From Prorocentrum cordatum (taxonomy: Eukaryota > Sar > Dinophyceae > Prorocentrales > Prorocentraceae): a DNA stretch of 64,000 nt. A program made the translations under genes and the position numbers. The DNA lies in the NCBI GenBank assembly GCA_963575745.1, contig CAUYUJ010019259.1, positions 133,372-197,371 of the forward strand, read 5' to 3'. The notes beneath the pieces are model-generated. The model did no database searches and had not been told where the DNA came from. It saw only the letters and a list, made by a program, of their open reading frames with translations. This document shows, piece by piece, positions 20,756 to 30,825 of the stretch (positions are counted from its first letter, which is position 1; every line of letters begins with the position of its first letter).

Positions 20756-21440
20756 GACCCCCTCCTCCTCCTCCTCCTCCTCCTCCTTCTCCTCCTCAGC
20801 ATTATCATCATCACCACACCACCATCATCATCAGTATCCGCATCATCATCATCAGCATCATCATCATCAGCAGCATCATCATCAGCATCATCATCTGGAT
20901 TATCCTCCTGATGATCCTCGTATTGCCCATCACCACAACCAGCATCGTAATCCTAATCACCAGCATCCTTATCATCATCAGCCTCACCCTGGTCATCACT
21001 GTCAACACTATCCCTACTCGTGTTACCCCTCATCGTCATGATAGGCATCATTGACATCATCGTCGTCATCATCAGCAGCATCAGCTTCATCATCAACAAC
21101 ACTATTATCATCACCAGCATCATCATCAGCAGCATCAGCATCATCATCCTCATCATCACCATCAGCATAATCACCACCAGCAGCATCACCATGATCATCA
21201 TCATCATCAGCATCATCAGCATCGTCATCATCAGCAGCATCATCCTCACTATCATCCTCATCCTCATCATCAACAACACCATCATCATCAGCAGCATCAT
21301 CATCCTCATCCTAATTCTCGTCGTCATCGTCGTCGTCACCATCGTCGCCGTTATCATCAGTATCATTATCATCCGTATGGTCATTATCAGTAGAATCCGA
21401 GTGGTAGTCAGCAGCAGCAGCAGCAGCAGCATTCGACTCA
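20756..21440. repeat. CTC then CAT microsatellite block
   Basis: A short CTC tract passes into about 600 bp of imperfect CAT/CAG triplets, ending in a CAG run near 21412-21430. Long Ile- and Met-rich frames are by-products. Confidence 0.93.
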
Positions 21441-21494
21441 TCCCTCCGGGTCCTTCTTTTCCCCTCGCCTCACCCGCTGTCCCCCCTCCTCCTC

Positions 21495-21567
21495 CAGAGG
21501 TGCGGCTGTCCCTGCCGGCGGGGCAGCGGCCCGTGGCGACCGTGCTGCTGGTGCACGGCATGAACCC
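21495..21567 (+). CDS. Possible exon of an alpha/beta-hydrolase-like protein
   Basis: After the pyrimidine tract CCCCTCCTCCTCCAG the sequence reads EVRLSLPAGQRPVATVLLVHGMNPAP. The LLVHGMN segment resembles the first strand and the HG oxyanion motif of alpha/beta hydrolases. Only about 24 codons are present before a poly-C stretch. The downstream sequence belongs to a local repeat, so this may be a fragment or chance. Confidence 0.3.
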
Positions 21568-21574
21568 GGCCCCC

Positions 21575-22046
21575 CCGATCGTCTGGGAGTGGGGCTGCGT
21601 CGTTGAGCCGCTCCGGAAGCGGAAGGCCCCCCCCCCCAATGGGGCCAGGAGGTGGGAGGACCATTCCCTCCCTCCCTCCCTCCCTCTCCAAGCTCCCTCC
21701 CTTCCGCCCTCCCTTCGTTTCCAACCTCTCTCCCTCCCTCCCTCCCCTCCCTTCCTCTCCAAGCTCCCTCCCTCCCTCCCTCCCTTCGTTTCCAACCTCC
21801 CTCACTCCCTCCCTCCCTCGCTCCCTCTCCAAGCTCTTTCACTTCCTTCCTCCCTCCCTTTCCAACCTCCCTCCCTCCCTCCCTCTCCAACCTCCCTCCC
21901 TCCCTCTGATCCTTGTCCTTCCCCCATGCCTCCTGCCGCTCCCCCCCAATCGTCTGGGAATGGCGCTGCATCGTGGAGCCGCTCTGGAAGCAAAAGGTCC
22001 AACCCCCCTGGGGGTGGGAGGAACATTCCTCGAAGATTAAAGCAGT
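21575..22046. repeat. CCCT microsatellite flanked by a duplicated 90-bp segment
   Basis: A CCCT/CTCC tract with interspersed TTTCCAACCTC units runs from 21660 to 21915. The segment CGTCTGGGA to GGAGGAACATTCC occurs on both sides (near 21580-21668 and 21950-22028), and its CTTCCCCCATGCCTCCTGCC leader occurs again near 22274. Confidence 0.75.
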
Positions 22047-22048
22047 AT

Positions 22049-22192
22049 ATAAACATCATGTTTCGGAGCTCCGCGCAGATTCCTTAGATCGGCGCTGGGC
22101 CCCCCTGGCGGCGCCGCCTCCGGCGTCGGCAGGGGGCTCAGCGTAGGTCCAAGAGATCCGTGCGGAGCTCCAAAAGCTTATGTGTATGCAGT
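22049..22192. repeat. Foldback repeat family F3, copy 2
   Basis: Arms contain TATAAACAT, GAGCTCCGCGCAGATTCCTT and the reverse complement GGATCTCTTGGACC. Same organisation as at 9264, more diverged. Confidence 0.65.
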
Positions 22193-22304
22193 TATGTTCT
22201 TCTGCAGCTTGGTTCTTCCTCTAACTCCCCTCGCGAACCTGCCTCCCTCCCTCCCGGCTGATCCTCTTACCTTCCCCCATGCCTCCTGCCGTTTCCCCCG
22301 CGCT

Positions 22305-22480
22305 CGCGGGGGCCGAGGGGAGGAGCGGGAGGGAAAGGAGGAGGGGAGGAAAAGGAGGAGGCGGGAGGCAGGAGGAGGGGAGGAGCGGGAGGGGAGGAGG
22401 GAAAGGAGGAGGGAAAGGAGGAGGAGGAGAGGAGCGGGAGGGAAAGGAGAAGGCGAACGAGGAGAGCAGCTGGAGCGAAA
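22305..22480. repeat. GGA/GGGA purine microsatellite
   Basis: GGAG and GAAAGGAGGAG units repeat imperfectly. Open frames are by-products. Confidence 0.85.
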
Positions 22481-22699
22481 GGAGGACCTAGAGGCGGCAG
22501 GCTGATGGTTTTCGGAAACTTTGACGCCCGCTGGGGATGGGGACAGGTCTCACGAGACGGAGGGAAGGCTCGGCCTTCCCGCAGGTGGCGTGCGTTTTCC
22601 CGAACCTGCACTCGTGCGAGCGGACGGCACCCGCGAGCAGTTCTCCGGAGGACGTGTTCGTGGCGCTGGAGGCGCCCGCGGCATCGGGGATCGATGGCG

Positions 22700-22865
22700 C
22701 GCAGGAGTGACCCTGCGGCGAAGTGGTCTTTGGTGCGGGCCCATCGGGGCCCCCCGACCGTTGAAGGCGATGCGGTAGCAGCGGCCTGCGTGCTTAGGCT
22801 TCGCCGACCCGGGCCCCCCACGAGGCCTCGCACCAAAAGGTCACCCCTGCCCAGGGCCACTCGTG
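22700..22865. repeat. Dispersed repeat family F4, copy 1
   Basis: GTGACCCT, TGGTGCGGGCCCA and GGGGCCCCCCGACCG occur in the same order at 49845-49995. The right end carries the approximate reverse complement (GGTCACCCCTGCCCAGGGCC). Probably a foldback element. Confidence 0.55.
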
Positions 22866-23104
22866 CGCGCAGCCGGCGTGAGCGAGGCCTCCCGCCCGGA
22901 GGCCTCCAGCAGTCGCTTCCAGGACCTGGCCGGCGGCTCCAGAGGACCAGTCGACCAGACGGCACCCCTGCTCGCGAGGGCCAGGAGGGCCACGGGCAAC
23001 CGATGCCGGCTGCGAAGGCCAGCCCGAAAACACGGTCGCCGCGGGTCGCGGGCCGCGGACCACCGATCCCACGCGAGCGACGCAGGAAGACGCGGTCGTC
23101 TTCG

Positions 23105-23262
23105 CCGGCATTGGCGCTTAAGTTGCCCGCGTAAGGTTGCGCGTAAGCGCCTGCGTTTCCAGCGTGGCGTGCCGCGCTGGCGACCCGCGCGAGCCGCGGC
23201 GTAAGCTCGCTGTGCCGTCGTGCGCCAGGCCCGTTTCGTGTCGTCGCTGACGTGCCAGAGCC
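23105..23262. repeat. Copy of the introner-like sequence found in the METTL gene
   Basis: GGCATTGGCGCTTAAGTTGC, then AGCGTGGCGTGCCGCGCTGG, then CGTTTCGTGTCGTCGCTGAC follow the same order, at roughly 75-80% identity, as the intron at 53666-53844. No exon is recognised on either side. Confidence 0.55.
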
Positions 23263-23269
23263 GCTCCAC

Positions 23270-24363
23270 ACGCGAGCGCCACGAGAGGCCACGGACCGTC
23301 GGCCACCACACCCGCTTGCACGAGGCACTCGGCACTCGAGGGCAACGATGGGCCGTAAGTCACGGGCTTCCGACTCCGCCCGTTTAGACCAGAGGGCTGC
23401 GAAGGGCCGTGGGCAGTGGAACCCACTCGCGAAAGCCACCAAACACACACACACACACACTTTCTTTTTGGCGTCGCGGCCCCGTGCACGGCGACGGGGC
23501 GGAGAAAGTCGAGTGCAGGCAGTGACGCGCGCGCATCTATGCCTGGCCGAGCACTCAGAGACCGCTTAGGGTCTCTCAGCCGGCGGGAGCCCAAGCCATA
23601 ACCATCCGGGCAGGGATGGCGGGGAGGGCGGGGAGAAGACGAAATTACGGTGAGGCGGAAGGTGACTTAAGCCAACCGGGACCGGAAGACGGGGAGACCG
23701 AGTGAGCAAGAGTGGACCGACGAGGGAGAGCGCCAAGGAGCGCGACGGAGAGATCGAAAAGAAGGCGGCGGAGCCGCAAAACGTCGCAGGCCGAAGGCGC
23801 CGCAAAAGCCGGCGGAGCTGGGCGGCGCGCTGGAACGGCGGCGACCGAGAGGGTGGTCCCGAGGGAGCGGCCCGAGCCGGCCCCCCAGAAGGAGGGGGGC
23901 CAGCAGGGACGAGCACGGGCAGAAGGCGGAGAGCGAGGCGGCACAGGACTGCAGCGACGGCACAGGGGCCATGGCGGGCGCGAAGCCAGCTGGGAAGGCC
24001 CGAGGAGGGCGTGGAGGGCGTGCTGCCCCAGGCAAGGGGGGGGGGGGGACAGGCAGATGCCGAGGCCCTGTAGGTCCTGGGAGGAGGCCCTGGAACGCGC
24101 GCGGGTGCAAAACTCGGGCAGCGCTGACCGCAGCGCAAGGCGAGGCCCGGAAGGGAAGAAAGGGGAAGAGCCCGTGCACCGTCACCCACACATACGAGGG
24201 CCGCGAGGGGCCACAGGCAACAGGCCCCCAGCCGTTTTCTGAACGGCACCCCCGCACGCAAGGGCCACGAACGGGCCATGACCCACCGAATCCACCTGCG
24301 AAGTCACCCCACACTCAAGGGCCGCGAGGGACCACGGGCAACCGAATCCAGCTCGGGACGCCA

Positions 24364-24399
<36 letters not shown>

Positions 24400-25130
24400 T
24401 TTTGCGTCGGCGGTTAGGCAGAGTGACTGCGCTGGCAGAATGGGCATGTGTAGGGCATACAGATGCGAGTTAAGCCGCGATGCACGTGGGGAGGGAGAGG
24501 AAGCGCGGCGCGGGCGGGAGCGAGGGGAGACCAGGCCCGCGGGGGGGGGGGGGGGGGGCAGGCCCAGCGCGAGCTGGGGAAGGGCAGCGCAGCGGGGAGG
24601 CCGTGTTGCCGAGGTCGGCGCGACCTCCAGGCGACCGGGCGGCAGCTGGAGAAGACCACCTCAGGGGAGGGACGGGCGGGGCGCTGGGGAAGGAGCCCAG
24701 CAGGGGGGAGCGGAAAGCGAGCGCAGGCAGCGGCGCCGAGATCCGTGGGACCTGCGAGGCGCCTGGCGCGAGGCCGGCCAGGGCCACCCCAAGGCGGAGC
24801 CGAAGTGGCCAAGGGGGGGGGGAGCAGCAGGGCGGAGCAGGCAGTCGACGACTCTTGGCGCGGGGGGCACGTCGACCCAGCCTGAAAACCAGGCAAAGAG
24901 GAGCGGCGAGTGTGGTGGCTGGGGACAGCCAGGCACCCAGAGCCAGAGAATCCCGGTGGAACGGTGAAGGCGCCACGGCCCCAGGGAGGCGCGCAGGCCC
25001 ATGGGCACGAGCCACCGAATCCTCAATTGAAGGCCACCCAGTGCTCGATGAGAACGAGGTGCCATGGGGCGCGGTCTATCGAGTCGTTTTTCCCAACCCT
25101 TCTGCGCTGGGCCCTCGTTTTGAACAGAGC
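23270..25130. other. GC-rich region with short dispersed motifs, no gene assigned
   Basis: A motif of the form GGCCACGGGCAACCGA recurs near 22978, 23398, 24201, 24316 and 24996. CA microsatellites lie at 23440-23460 and 24365-24398, with a poly-G run at 24541-24558. Long frames on both strands reflect high GC content. Confidence 0.5.
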
Positions 25131-25204
25131 ACAGTTGCTCTTTCATCCCGTCCCCTCCCCCATCCCCCCTCTCCTTTCCCGCACCCCTCGCCTCCTCACC
25201 TTGC

Positions 25205-25460
25205 CCTGACGGGGTGCTGCCAGACGCGCCATTGACGGCACTTGACTGTGCCCGTGAGAGGCCCGGCTGAGTGGCGTCATACGCAGATCAGGCACGACCT
25301 CGCCCTCGCTGGGCACGCAATTATCGTTGCTTCTGCTGCGCCCCTAAGAGGTCCAGCGGGTCAAGCAAAAGTTCGCCCTCTCTGGGTGCTTGTTGCCAGG
25401 CGCGCAATTGTCGCTGTGCTGCTGCGCCCTGGAAAAGACCAGCGGAGTAGCGTCGAACGC
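25205..25460. repeat. Degenerate tandem repeat of about 100 bp
   Basis: The units share TCGCCCTC[G/T]CTGGG, GCGCAATT[A/G]TCG, TGCTGCGCCC and a G[T/A]CCAGCGG segment. Between two and three copies are present, immediately upstream of the spliced-leader retrogene. Confidence 0.55.
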
Positions 25461-25611
25461 ATGAGATGTGCCTGGCGCGGCTGCCCCACGTAGCCTTTAC
25501 GAGGGAATTGCATGCCTTTCCAAGTGGTTGATTCGTTTGCGGTGGGCCCGTTGATACTGCAACTTGTCGCAGATGGGTTGGGCAACTACGTCCGCGTCCT
25601 GCGAAGCCTCG

Positions 25612-25633
25612 TCCGTAGCCGTTTTGGCTCAAG
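25612..25633 (+). other. Relict dinoflagellate spliced leader
   Basis: The sequence is TCCGTAGCC, then G, then TTTTGGCTCAAG. It agrees with the 22-nt dinoflagellate trans-spliced leader except that the A after GTAGCC is G. Leaders are added to mRNA and are not encoded in front of genes, so its presence in genomic DNA marks a reverse-transcribed mRNA. Confidence 0.85.
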
Positions 25634-25707
25634 CTGCTTGGGTCCAAAAGTGCTGCCCCGCCTTCCCGTGCTGTACCGCCACGTCGAGGCCCAGACTCGA
25701 AGGGATG

Positions 25708-26037
25708 GCCCGCTCCGGCTCGTTGGTGCTCGCCTGCGCCATCGCGGCTGCCGCGTTTGCGTAGTTCGGCATGCAGTCATTGTCGTTTGTCGGCGCGTCG
25801 CAGACACGGGGACTGCGATCATCGGTTTCGTCAGTCGACAGGGCGGGCTACGGCGGGGCTCCAGGCGGTAAGCCTTTTTGGGCCCACTGGGAGAAAGGGG
25901 AGTACTACCTGAAGCCTCCTCCGGGCACCCTGCAGGGGTTCGAGTACGGGCGGAACCAGCTGGCAGATGGGCGCACCGCGGGTGATCAGATGAAACCAGC
26001 AGCGGTAGATCGGACATCTCAATCGTTGTTATTTTGA
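25708..26037 (+). pseudogene. Retroposed gene for a plastid-targeted protein, interrupted by TAG
   Basis: 75 bp after the relict leader an ATG opens MARSGSLVLACAIAAAAFA, a typical signal peptide. An in-frame TAG (25762-25764) follows, after which the same frame continues as FGMQSLSFVGASQTRGLRSS, an SFVGA/FVAP-type cleavage site and Ser/Arg-rich transit peptide. That bipartite leader is what peridinin dinoflagellates use to send nuclear-encoded proteins to the plastid. The mature part is about 70 residues (KPFWAHWEKGEYYLKPPP, then GFEYGRNQLADG) and was not recognised; a small photosystem or lumen protein is possible. No intron is seen. The single stop suggests a processed pseudogene. A sequencing error or a stop-tolerant reading is the alternative. 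Confidence 0.7.
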
Positions 26038-26295
26038 CCGTTTTTTTTCTTCGCTTCGGTCTATGCGAACGACAGCGGCTTCTTCTTCAACTCCTTAGCA
26101 GGCCCCTCATCGAATTGACTTTGCACGGGCACGCGCCCAGCGCGCTGGCAGTTTTAGGACCCCCGCAGGCTCCGATATTTGTAACCATTGCGCAGGCATC
26201 TTTCTCCCGATTAAGCCGCCCACGGGTTCTCATCGGCGGGTCCGATCGGCCTCTCGGACCTGTCGTTGCGTCTACGCCTCTGATCAACAAAAAAT

Positions 26296-26560
26296 GTCCT
26301 TCGAAGCCTTGAAAGGCTCCCCGCAAGGATCCTTGCAAGGATCTTTCGAAGGACCCTTCGAGGCCAGAAGAGGAGCCCCACGAGCATGCCTGCAAGGATC
26401 CGTGGAGGTCTGGAAAGGAGCCCCGGGATCCTTGCAGGGATCCCTGGAGGCCCGGAGAGGATCCCCGCGGGGGAGCCTTGCAGATATCCGTGGCGGCCCA
26501 GAGAGGAGCCCCGCGGAAATCGTTGCGAGGATCCCTGCAAGGACCTTTCCGAGCCACAGG
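26296..26560. repeat. Degenerate GGATCC-containing tandem repeat
   Basis: Units of roughly 40-45 bp share GGATCC[T/C]TGCA[A/G]GGA and GAGGAGCCCC. Frames on both strands stay open (for example GSLQGSLEARRGSPRG), so coding is unproven. Confidence 0.65.
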
Positions 26561-26715
26561 CGAGGACGGGTCACGACCCAGACATCCGACTGCTCCAAGT
26601 TGCTCGATGCGTGGACCCCCGAGGTCTGGACCATTTCCGCAGGGCTGGCTCTTCGCCCTGAATCGTTTTCTCACGCTCCCAAGGCCTGGTGAGGGCCCCC
26701 AAACGCCGAAACAAT

Positions 26716-26776
26716 TTTTTATATGTATATATATATATATAACACAAAAAAAGAGAACAACAACAAAAAAAAATAA

Positions 26777-26823
<47 letters not shown>
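26716..26823. repeat. TA repeat and 45-nt poly-A tract
   Basis: TATATATATA is followed by A-rich sequence and an uninterrupted A45 (26779-26823). It may be a retroposed poly-A tail or a simple repeat. Confidence 0.8.
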
Positions 26824-26824
<1 letters not shown>

Positions 26825-26879
26825 GTTCCAGGTTGTTCGGAGCGTCGGATCTCTGGAGCGGAGCCTCCAGGTAACCCTT

Positions 26880-27770
26880 CGGGTAACGCTTAGGGGAGGA
26901 TGGCGGGGAAGATCAGGAAGAGGAGGAGGAGGAGGAGGAGGCCAGGAGGCCAGGAGGCCAGGAGGCTAGGAGGAGGAGGCTAGGAGGAGGAGTAGGAAGA
27001 GGAGGAGGAGGAGGAGGAGGAAGAGGATGATGATGAGGAGGAGGAGGAGGAGGAAGAGGAGGACGAGGAGGGAGGAGGAGGAGGAGGAGGGAGGAGGAGG
27101 AGGAGGAGGAGGAGGAGGAGGAGGAGGAGGAAGGGGCATTCGGGGAGCCTCTGGGGGCGTTTGGGGGCTTCTAGGGGCCTCTTTGGCTGCTAAGGAAGGC
27201 CACCCTGCACAAGGAGGCACAAGGAAAGAGGCAGGAGACGGCACACGGAGGGAGAAGAGGAGGAGGAGGAGGAGGAGGAGGAGGAGGAGGAGGGGACCAG
27301 GGAGCAGGAGGAAGAGGAGGAGAAGGAGGAGAGAGGCAGGAGGAGGGAGAGGAAGAAGAAGAGCAGGAGGAGGAGGAGGAGGAGGAGGAGGACGAGGACA
27401 AGGCCACCCGGCACACGACGGGACCACGAGGGGCCACGGGCCACGGGCAGCAGAGCCCGCGCTGAAGGCCAGCCCGCCGAGGCGAGGGGGGGCCGCCGCA
27501 ACCACGAGGGGGGGGGGCGGGCCGTCGCATGCGCCTGCGGGAGAGGAGGAGGCGGAGGAGGAGGAGGAGGAGGAGGAGGAAGAAGAGCAGGAGGAGGAGG
27601 AGGAGGAGGAGGAGGAGGAGGAGGAGGAGGAAGAGCAGGAGGAGGAGGAGGAGGAGGAGGAGGAGGAGGAGGAGGAGGAAGAAGAGCAGGAGGAGGAGGA
27701 GGAGGAGGAGAAGGAGGAAGAGGAGGAGGAGGAGGAGGCGCGCGCATCAGACCGGGCGTTCGGCCGCGCT
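26880..27770. repeat. GAG purine microsatellite block
   Basis: GAG triplets dominate, densest at 27000-27130, 27255-27300 and 27545-27740, with a unique GC-rich insert at 27400-27540. Glu-, Arg- and Pro/Leu-rich frames on both strands are by-products. Confidence 0.93.
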
Positions 27771-27950
27771 GGCGCCCGAGCGCGCCCCGCGCGTTCGGGT
27801 GCGGGTCAGACGACCCGTTCGTGGCCGCCGAGGAGCACCGCGGCGACCACACGGGAGTCCTTAGGAGAAGGACCCCCGACCACAGGGGCCCTGAGAGGAC
27901 AGACCCCCCGACCACGAGGCCGAGCCCGACGACCTTCATTACGCCGACCT

Positions 27951-28847
27951 TCAGCCCGCGTCGTCGCTGTCGGACACGATGGCTTGCTCGAAGTCCGCGA
28001 CAACCTGCATCCAGACGGCCTTGCCCCTGTCCTCGGCGAACTCGCCGTCCAGGAACTTCGCGCCCCACTCCTGCTCGTCCAGTCTCGTGGTGCTGCCTTG
28101 GCCCACCGCCTGCTGGGCACCGTCGCGGAGCCTGCCGAGAGCGGCCACCACTGCGCGCTTCCCGAGTTTCTCCACGACCGCGCCCGAAACGGGCCCGAGT
28201 TCCGCCTTCAAGGACGCCACCAGGGCAGCGCTGGCCAGCTCGGCAGACCCCGCGCCCTGCTTAGCCTTCTTGCCCTTTTTCGTTTTGGGAGCACGGGCTG
28301 CCGCCAGCGGCGGTGAGGGCGCAGCTCCCGCACGCGCCGCACGCGCAACGCGCGCCGCTGCAGCCGCCCGCCGCCCCAGCCAGCCGCGCCAGCACCGCTG
28401 CACCACGCCAGCAGCGGCGGCACGCGCATTGTCCGCCCGCCGCACAGCTTCGGCCGAGGCCCACACCTCCGCCGAGCGCGCCGCGAGCTCCTGCGCCGCC
28501 TCCCAGCGAGCCGCCCGCTTGCCCTTGCCTTGCATGGTCTGCCACTCGTCGCCAACCTCGCCGCTCATCCGCTCCAGATCGAAGGGACGCACGGCCTCCA
28601 CCAGCTGCTGCACCTGGCCCTGGGCCGCCGCGTTGCTTTTCGTTTCCGGCAGGTCCTTGCACACCGCAGCCTTCGGACGCCGAACAGCGGTCCCGCGCCG
28701 CGCACCATGTGCGCCGCCAGCGTTGCGCGCGACCGACTCCTGCACGTGCACCGCACGGCCGTCCACGGGCGCCACCGACTGCTCCAGGCCGCTGCCGTCA
28801 ACGTCGTGCGCAATGCCCTGACACGGCTGCCTTGCGCCTTGTAGCAA
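27951..28847 (-). CDS. IQ-motif protein, C-terminal exon (hypothetical)
   Basis: An open frame of about 298 codons on the minus strand. It contains VVQRCWRGWLGRRAAAAARV, a calmodulin-binding IQ-like motif, preceded by an Ala/Arg-rich helix and followed by a lysine cluster (KTKKGKKAKQ) and a helical C-terminus ending DFEQAIVSDSDDAG. Segments FDLERMSGEVGDEWQTMQG and EWGAKFLDGEFAEDRGKAVW read as native protein. The frame has no ATG near its left end; GCCGTGTCAG/GGC near 28821 is a plausible splice acceptor, so this is taken as the last exon. The older copia element lies about 80 bp upstream. Binding partner and role are unknown. GC bias alone could explain part of the open length, but the composition is better balanced than in neighbouring spurious frames. 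Confidence 0.5.
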   Translation of the reverse strand: MLQGARQPCQGIAHDVDGSGLEQSVAPVDGRAVHVQESVARNAGGAHGARRGTAVRRPKAAVCKDLPETKSNAAAQGQVQQLVEAVRPFDLERMSGEVGDEWQTMQGKGKRAARWEAAQELAARSAEVWASAEAVRRADNARAAAAGVVQRCWRGWLGRRAAAAARVARAARAGAAPSPPLAAARAPKTKKGKKAKQGAGSAELASAALVASLKAELGPVSGAVVEKLGKRAVVAALGRLRDGAQQAVGQGSTTRLDEQEWGAKFLDGEFAEDRGKAVWMQVVADFEQAIVSDSDDAG

Positions 28848-28921
28848 GCGGAGCAGCTACTGGCTCCTGCAGGGCCCCAGTCGCGTTGTCAAGGCCCCTC
28901 GAGGTGGCGCCCTCGGAAGCC

Positions 28922-28926
28922 GCAGC
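28922..28926. repeat. Target-site duplication GCAGC, left
   Basis: Identical to the five bases after the right LTR (35652-35656). Confidence 0.8.
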
Positions 28927-29119
28927 TGTCAACCGTCCAACCCAACCTCTCACCACTTAGTTGTCTCACTGTTCTGCTTCATCCCTCTCGTATATCCTTG
29001 TTGTCTCTCCTTGTCCTCCACTTCACCCTTGTCCTTCCGCTTCCGTCTAGGGCCCTGGAGCCAAGGCGCCCGGGAAAAGAGCAATCGACGATGCGATCCG
29101 AGCCGGTCCTCGATCAACA
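28927..29119 (+). repeat. 5' LTR of the older copia element
   Basis: 193 bp. It matches 35464-35651 through TTAGTTGTCTCACTGTTCTG, CCTTGTTGTCTCTCCTTGT and ATCGACGATGCGATCCGA. Confidence 0.92.
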
Positions 29120-29123
29120 TAGA

Positions 29124-29135
29124 TGGTAGCGGAGC
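29124..29135 (+). promoter_or_regulatory. tRNA primer-binding site
   Basis: TGGTAGCGGAGC lies four bases inside the LTR. It resembles the initiator-methionine primer site of copia elements. Confidence 0.75.
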
Positions 29136-29191
29136 TACGGCTCCACGAATAGTAGCGCGCGGGATGTTAGATCGGGCGATCGTCATCGGCC

Positions 29192-30120
29192 ATGACATCC
29201 GCCATCTTCGATGGGTCTGGTGCGAAAGCATGCCCAATTGCCGGTCCATCACAAAACTGGGAAAGCGACGAAGAATACTTGCAAGCATGGCACAGGGGCA
29301 CCGAGCTGAAAGCAACGACTGTGGGACCACATGTAAACGCCAGAGGTTTTTCGGCAAACTGCACGTTCAAAAAACCAAGCCAAACTGTTAGACATGACTC
29401 GTCCCAGTAGCGACTCCGTTGACGAAACCGGAACAACTGGAAAGTTGGGTTCCAATTATTTGCTAGCGATCATGCTAACAGAGAACAGGACAAATGACGA
29501 CGTAGCTAAGATCATCCGTTGCGCCTCATGGCTGGACTTGAAACCAGGTCATGAAAAAGTATGGGACTACGTCGACGAGTCGTTCCGATTGGTACAGAAA
29601 GCAGACCAAGACAGGTTTGCAGTATTGAAAGATTACGTCAAGTCGTTGATATGGGTCATTAACGCACAGCTCACGCAACAATTTCGTAATTTGTCGACCA
29701 GGCTCGACTTGGACGCATCTCTGATTTTAGCTAAGACCAAGAGTGCGATCCTGAAGGTGCTAAGAGACAACCCTTTGGCCAAAGCGGCTGAGCACCAAGG
29801 CTGCGAAGCCTGGGAAGAGTGGCCGTCTGAGGAGCACGACCAAGATTGGAACGAGCACAGCTGGCAGGACGCCACTTGGACAGAAGAGGCCAACTACGGC
29901 CAGAAAGGCTGTTTGCGGCGCGGCAGCCCCGACCAATGGGTCGCCCAGTGTCAACGCCCGCCGAAAGGCAAGGGCAGGGGCGCTAAAGTGACAAAAACGC
30001 CCCCAGGAAGAGGCAAAGGAAACGCGCCCAAGGGCTACGCGGCTGGACAGCCGAAGCCCACGACCAGCAAAACCAAAAAAAAAGCAAGAGCAAGGGCAGA
30101 CCCCAGGGAAAGTCGCGATT
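29192..30120 (+). pseudogene. gag: Copia Gag, frameshifted
   Basis: It starts at ATG 29192 (MTSAIFDGSGAKACPIAG), continues to about 29390 and then resumes in another frame as SVDETGTTGKLGSNYLLAIM, ending near 30120. The RNA-binding zinc knuckle reads CLRRGSPDQWVAQC: the second Cys and the His of C-x2-C-x4-H-x4-C are replaced by Arg and Gln, so zinc binding should be lost. A basic Lys/Gly-rich tail follows. Beyond 30120 the open frame turns into Arg/Pro-rich sequence without clear family features. Confidence 0.8.
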
Positions 30121-30825
30121 CGCTTTCGCCGCCGACGAGCGGGAATGCTGGACTGGCACTTGGTCCGAGATCCCTGACTGGGCCGCCACGGACTGGAAGT
30201 ACACGCAGCACCAGGACCCAGACGCGTCAGCCGTCCTCGCGTGGTCGTTCACGGTTGCTCCTGCGTCTGGACCGCCACGCTCGGGCTTTCCGGCCGGTGG
30301 AAAAGACTGCAGCCACGAACCGTCTTCCGGACCATCGAGCTCGGGCCCCCCAGCCGCTGGAAAGGAGGGCGCGCGCGGCTCGTCCACAACAACGTCTCCC
30401 GGACCGGCGCGCTCGGGCTTCCTGGCCGCTGGAAAGGAGGGAGCTTGCAGTTCGTCCGCAGTGCCGCCCGTAGCGGCCGACAGCGAGAGCCCCCCACGAC
30501 GTCTCGTTCAGCTGACTTGCCGCGGCAAAGTCATGCCCCAGTACAAGCGCATGTCCCACGGAGAGTGCGGCAAGGGGTTTTTCGCGCGCGAGCCGCGCAC
30601 CCCTGTGGACCCAGGACTGCGCGAGCCGCGTCGGCGCATAGGCCTTGCCCCGGCGACCCGCCGAGGCGGCGACTCCGACGACGAGGGCGAGGACGAGTCG
30701 GACTACGACGAACACGACGACGATGACCGCAACACCACGGAAAAAGACAGAACATTCTCATTCAGCGCCCGCTTTCCCCAGCAGCTGGCGCGTCGACGAC
30801 TGAGTCTGACACGTCAGCGGCCGCC

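Noticed and set aside
22267-24985. Several 200-400 codon frames on both strands
   Set aside because: The GC-rich sequence has few stop codons; no domains are visible and the frames overlap one another.
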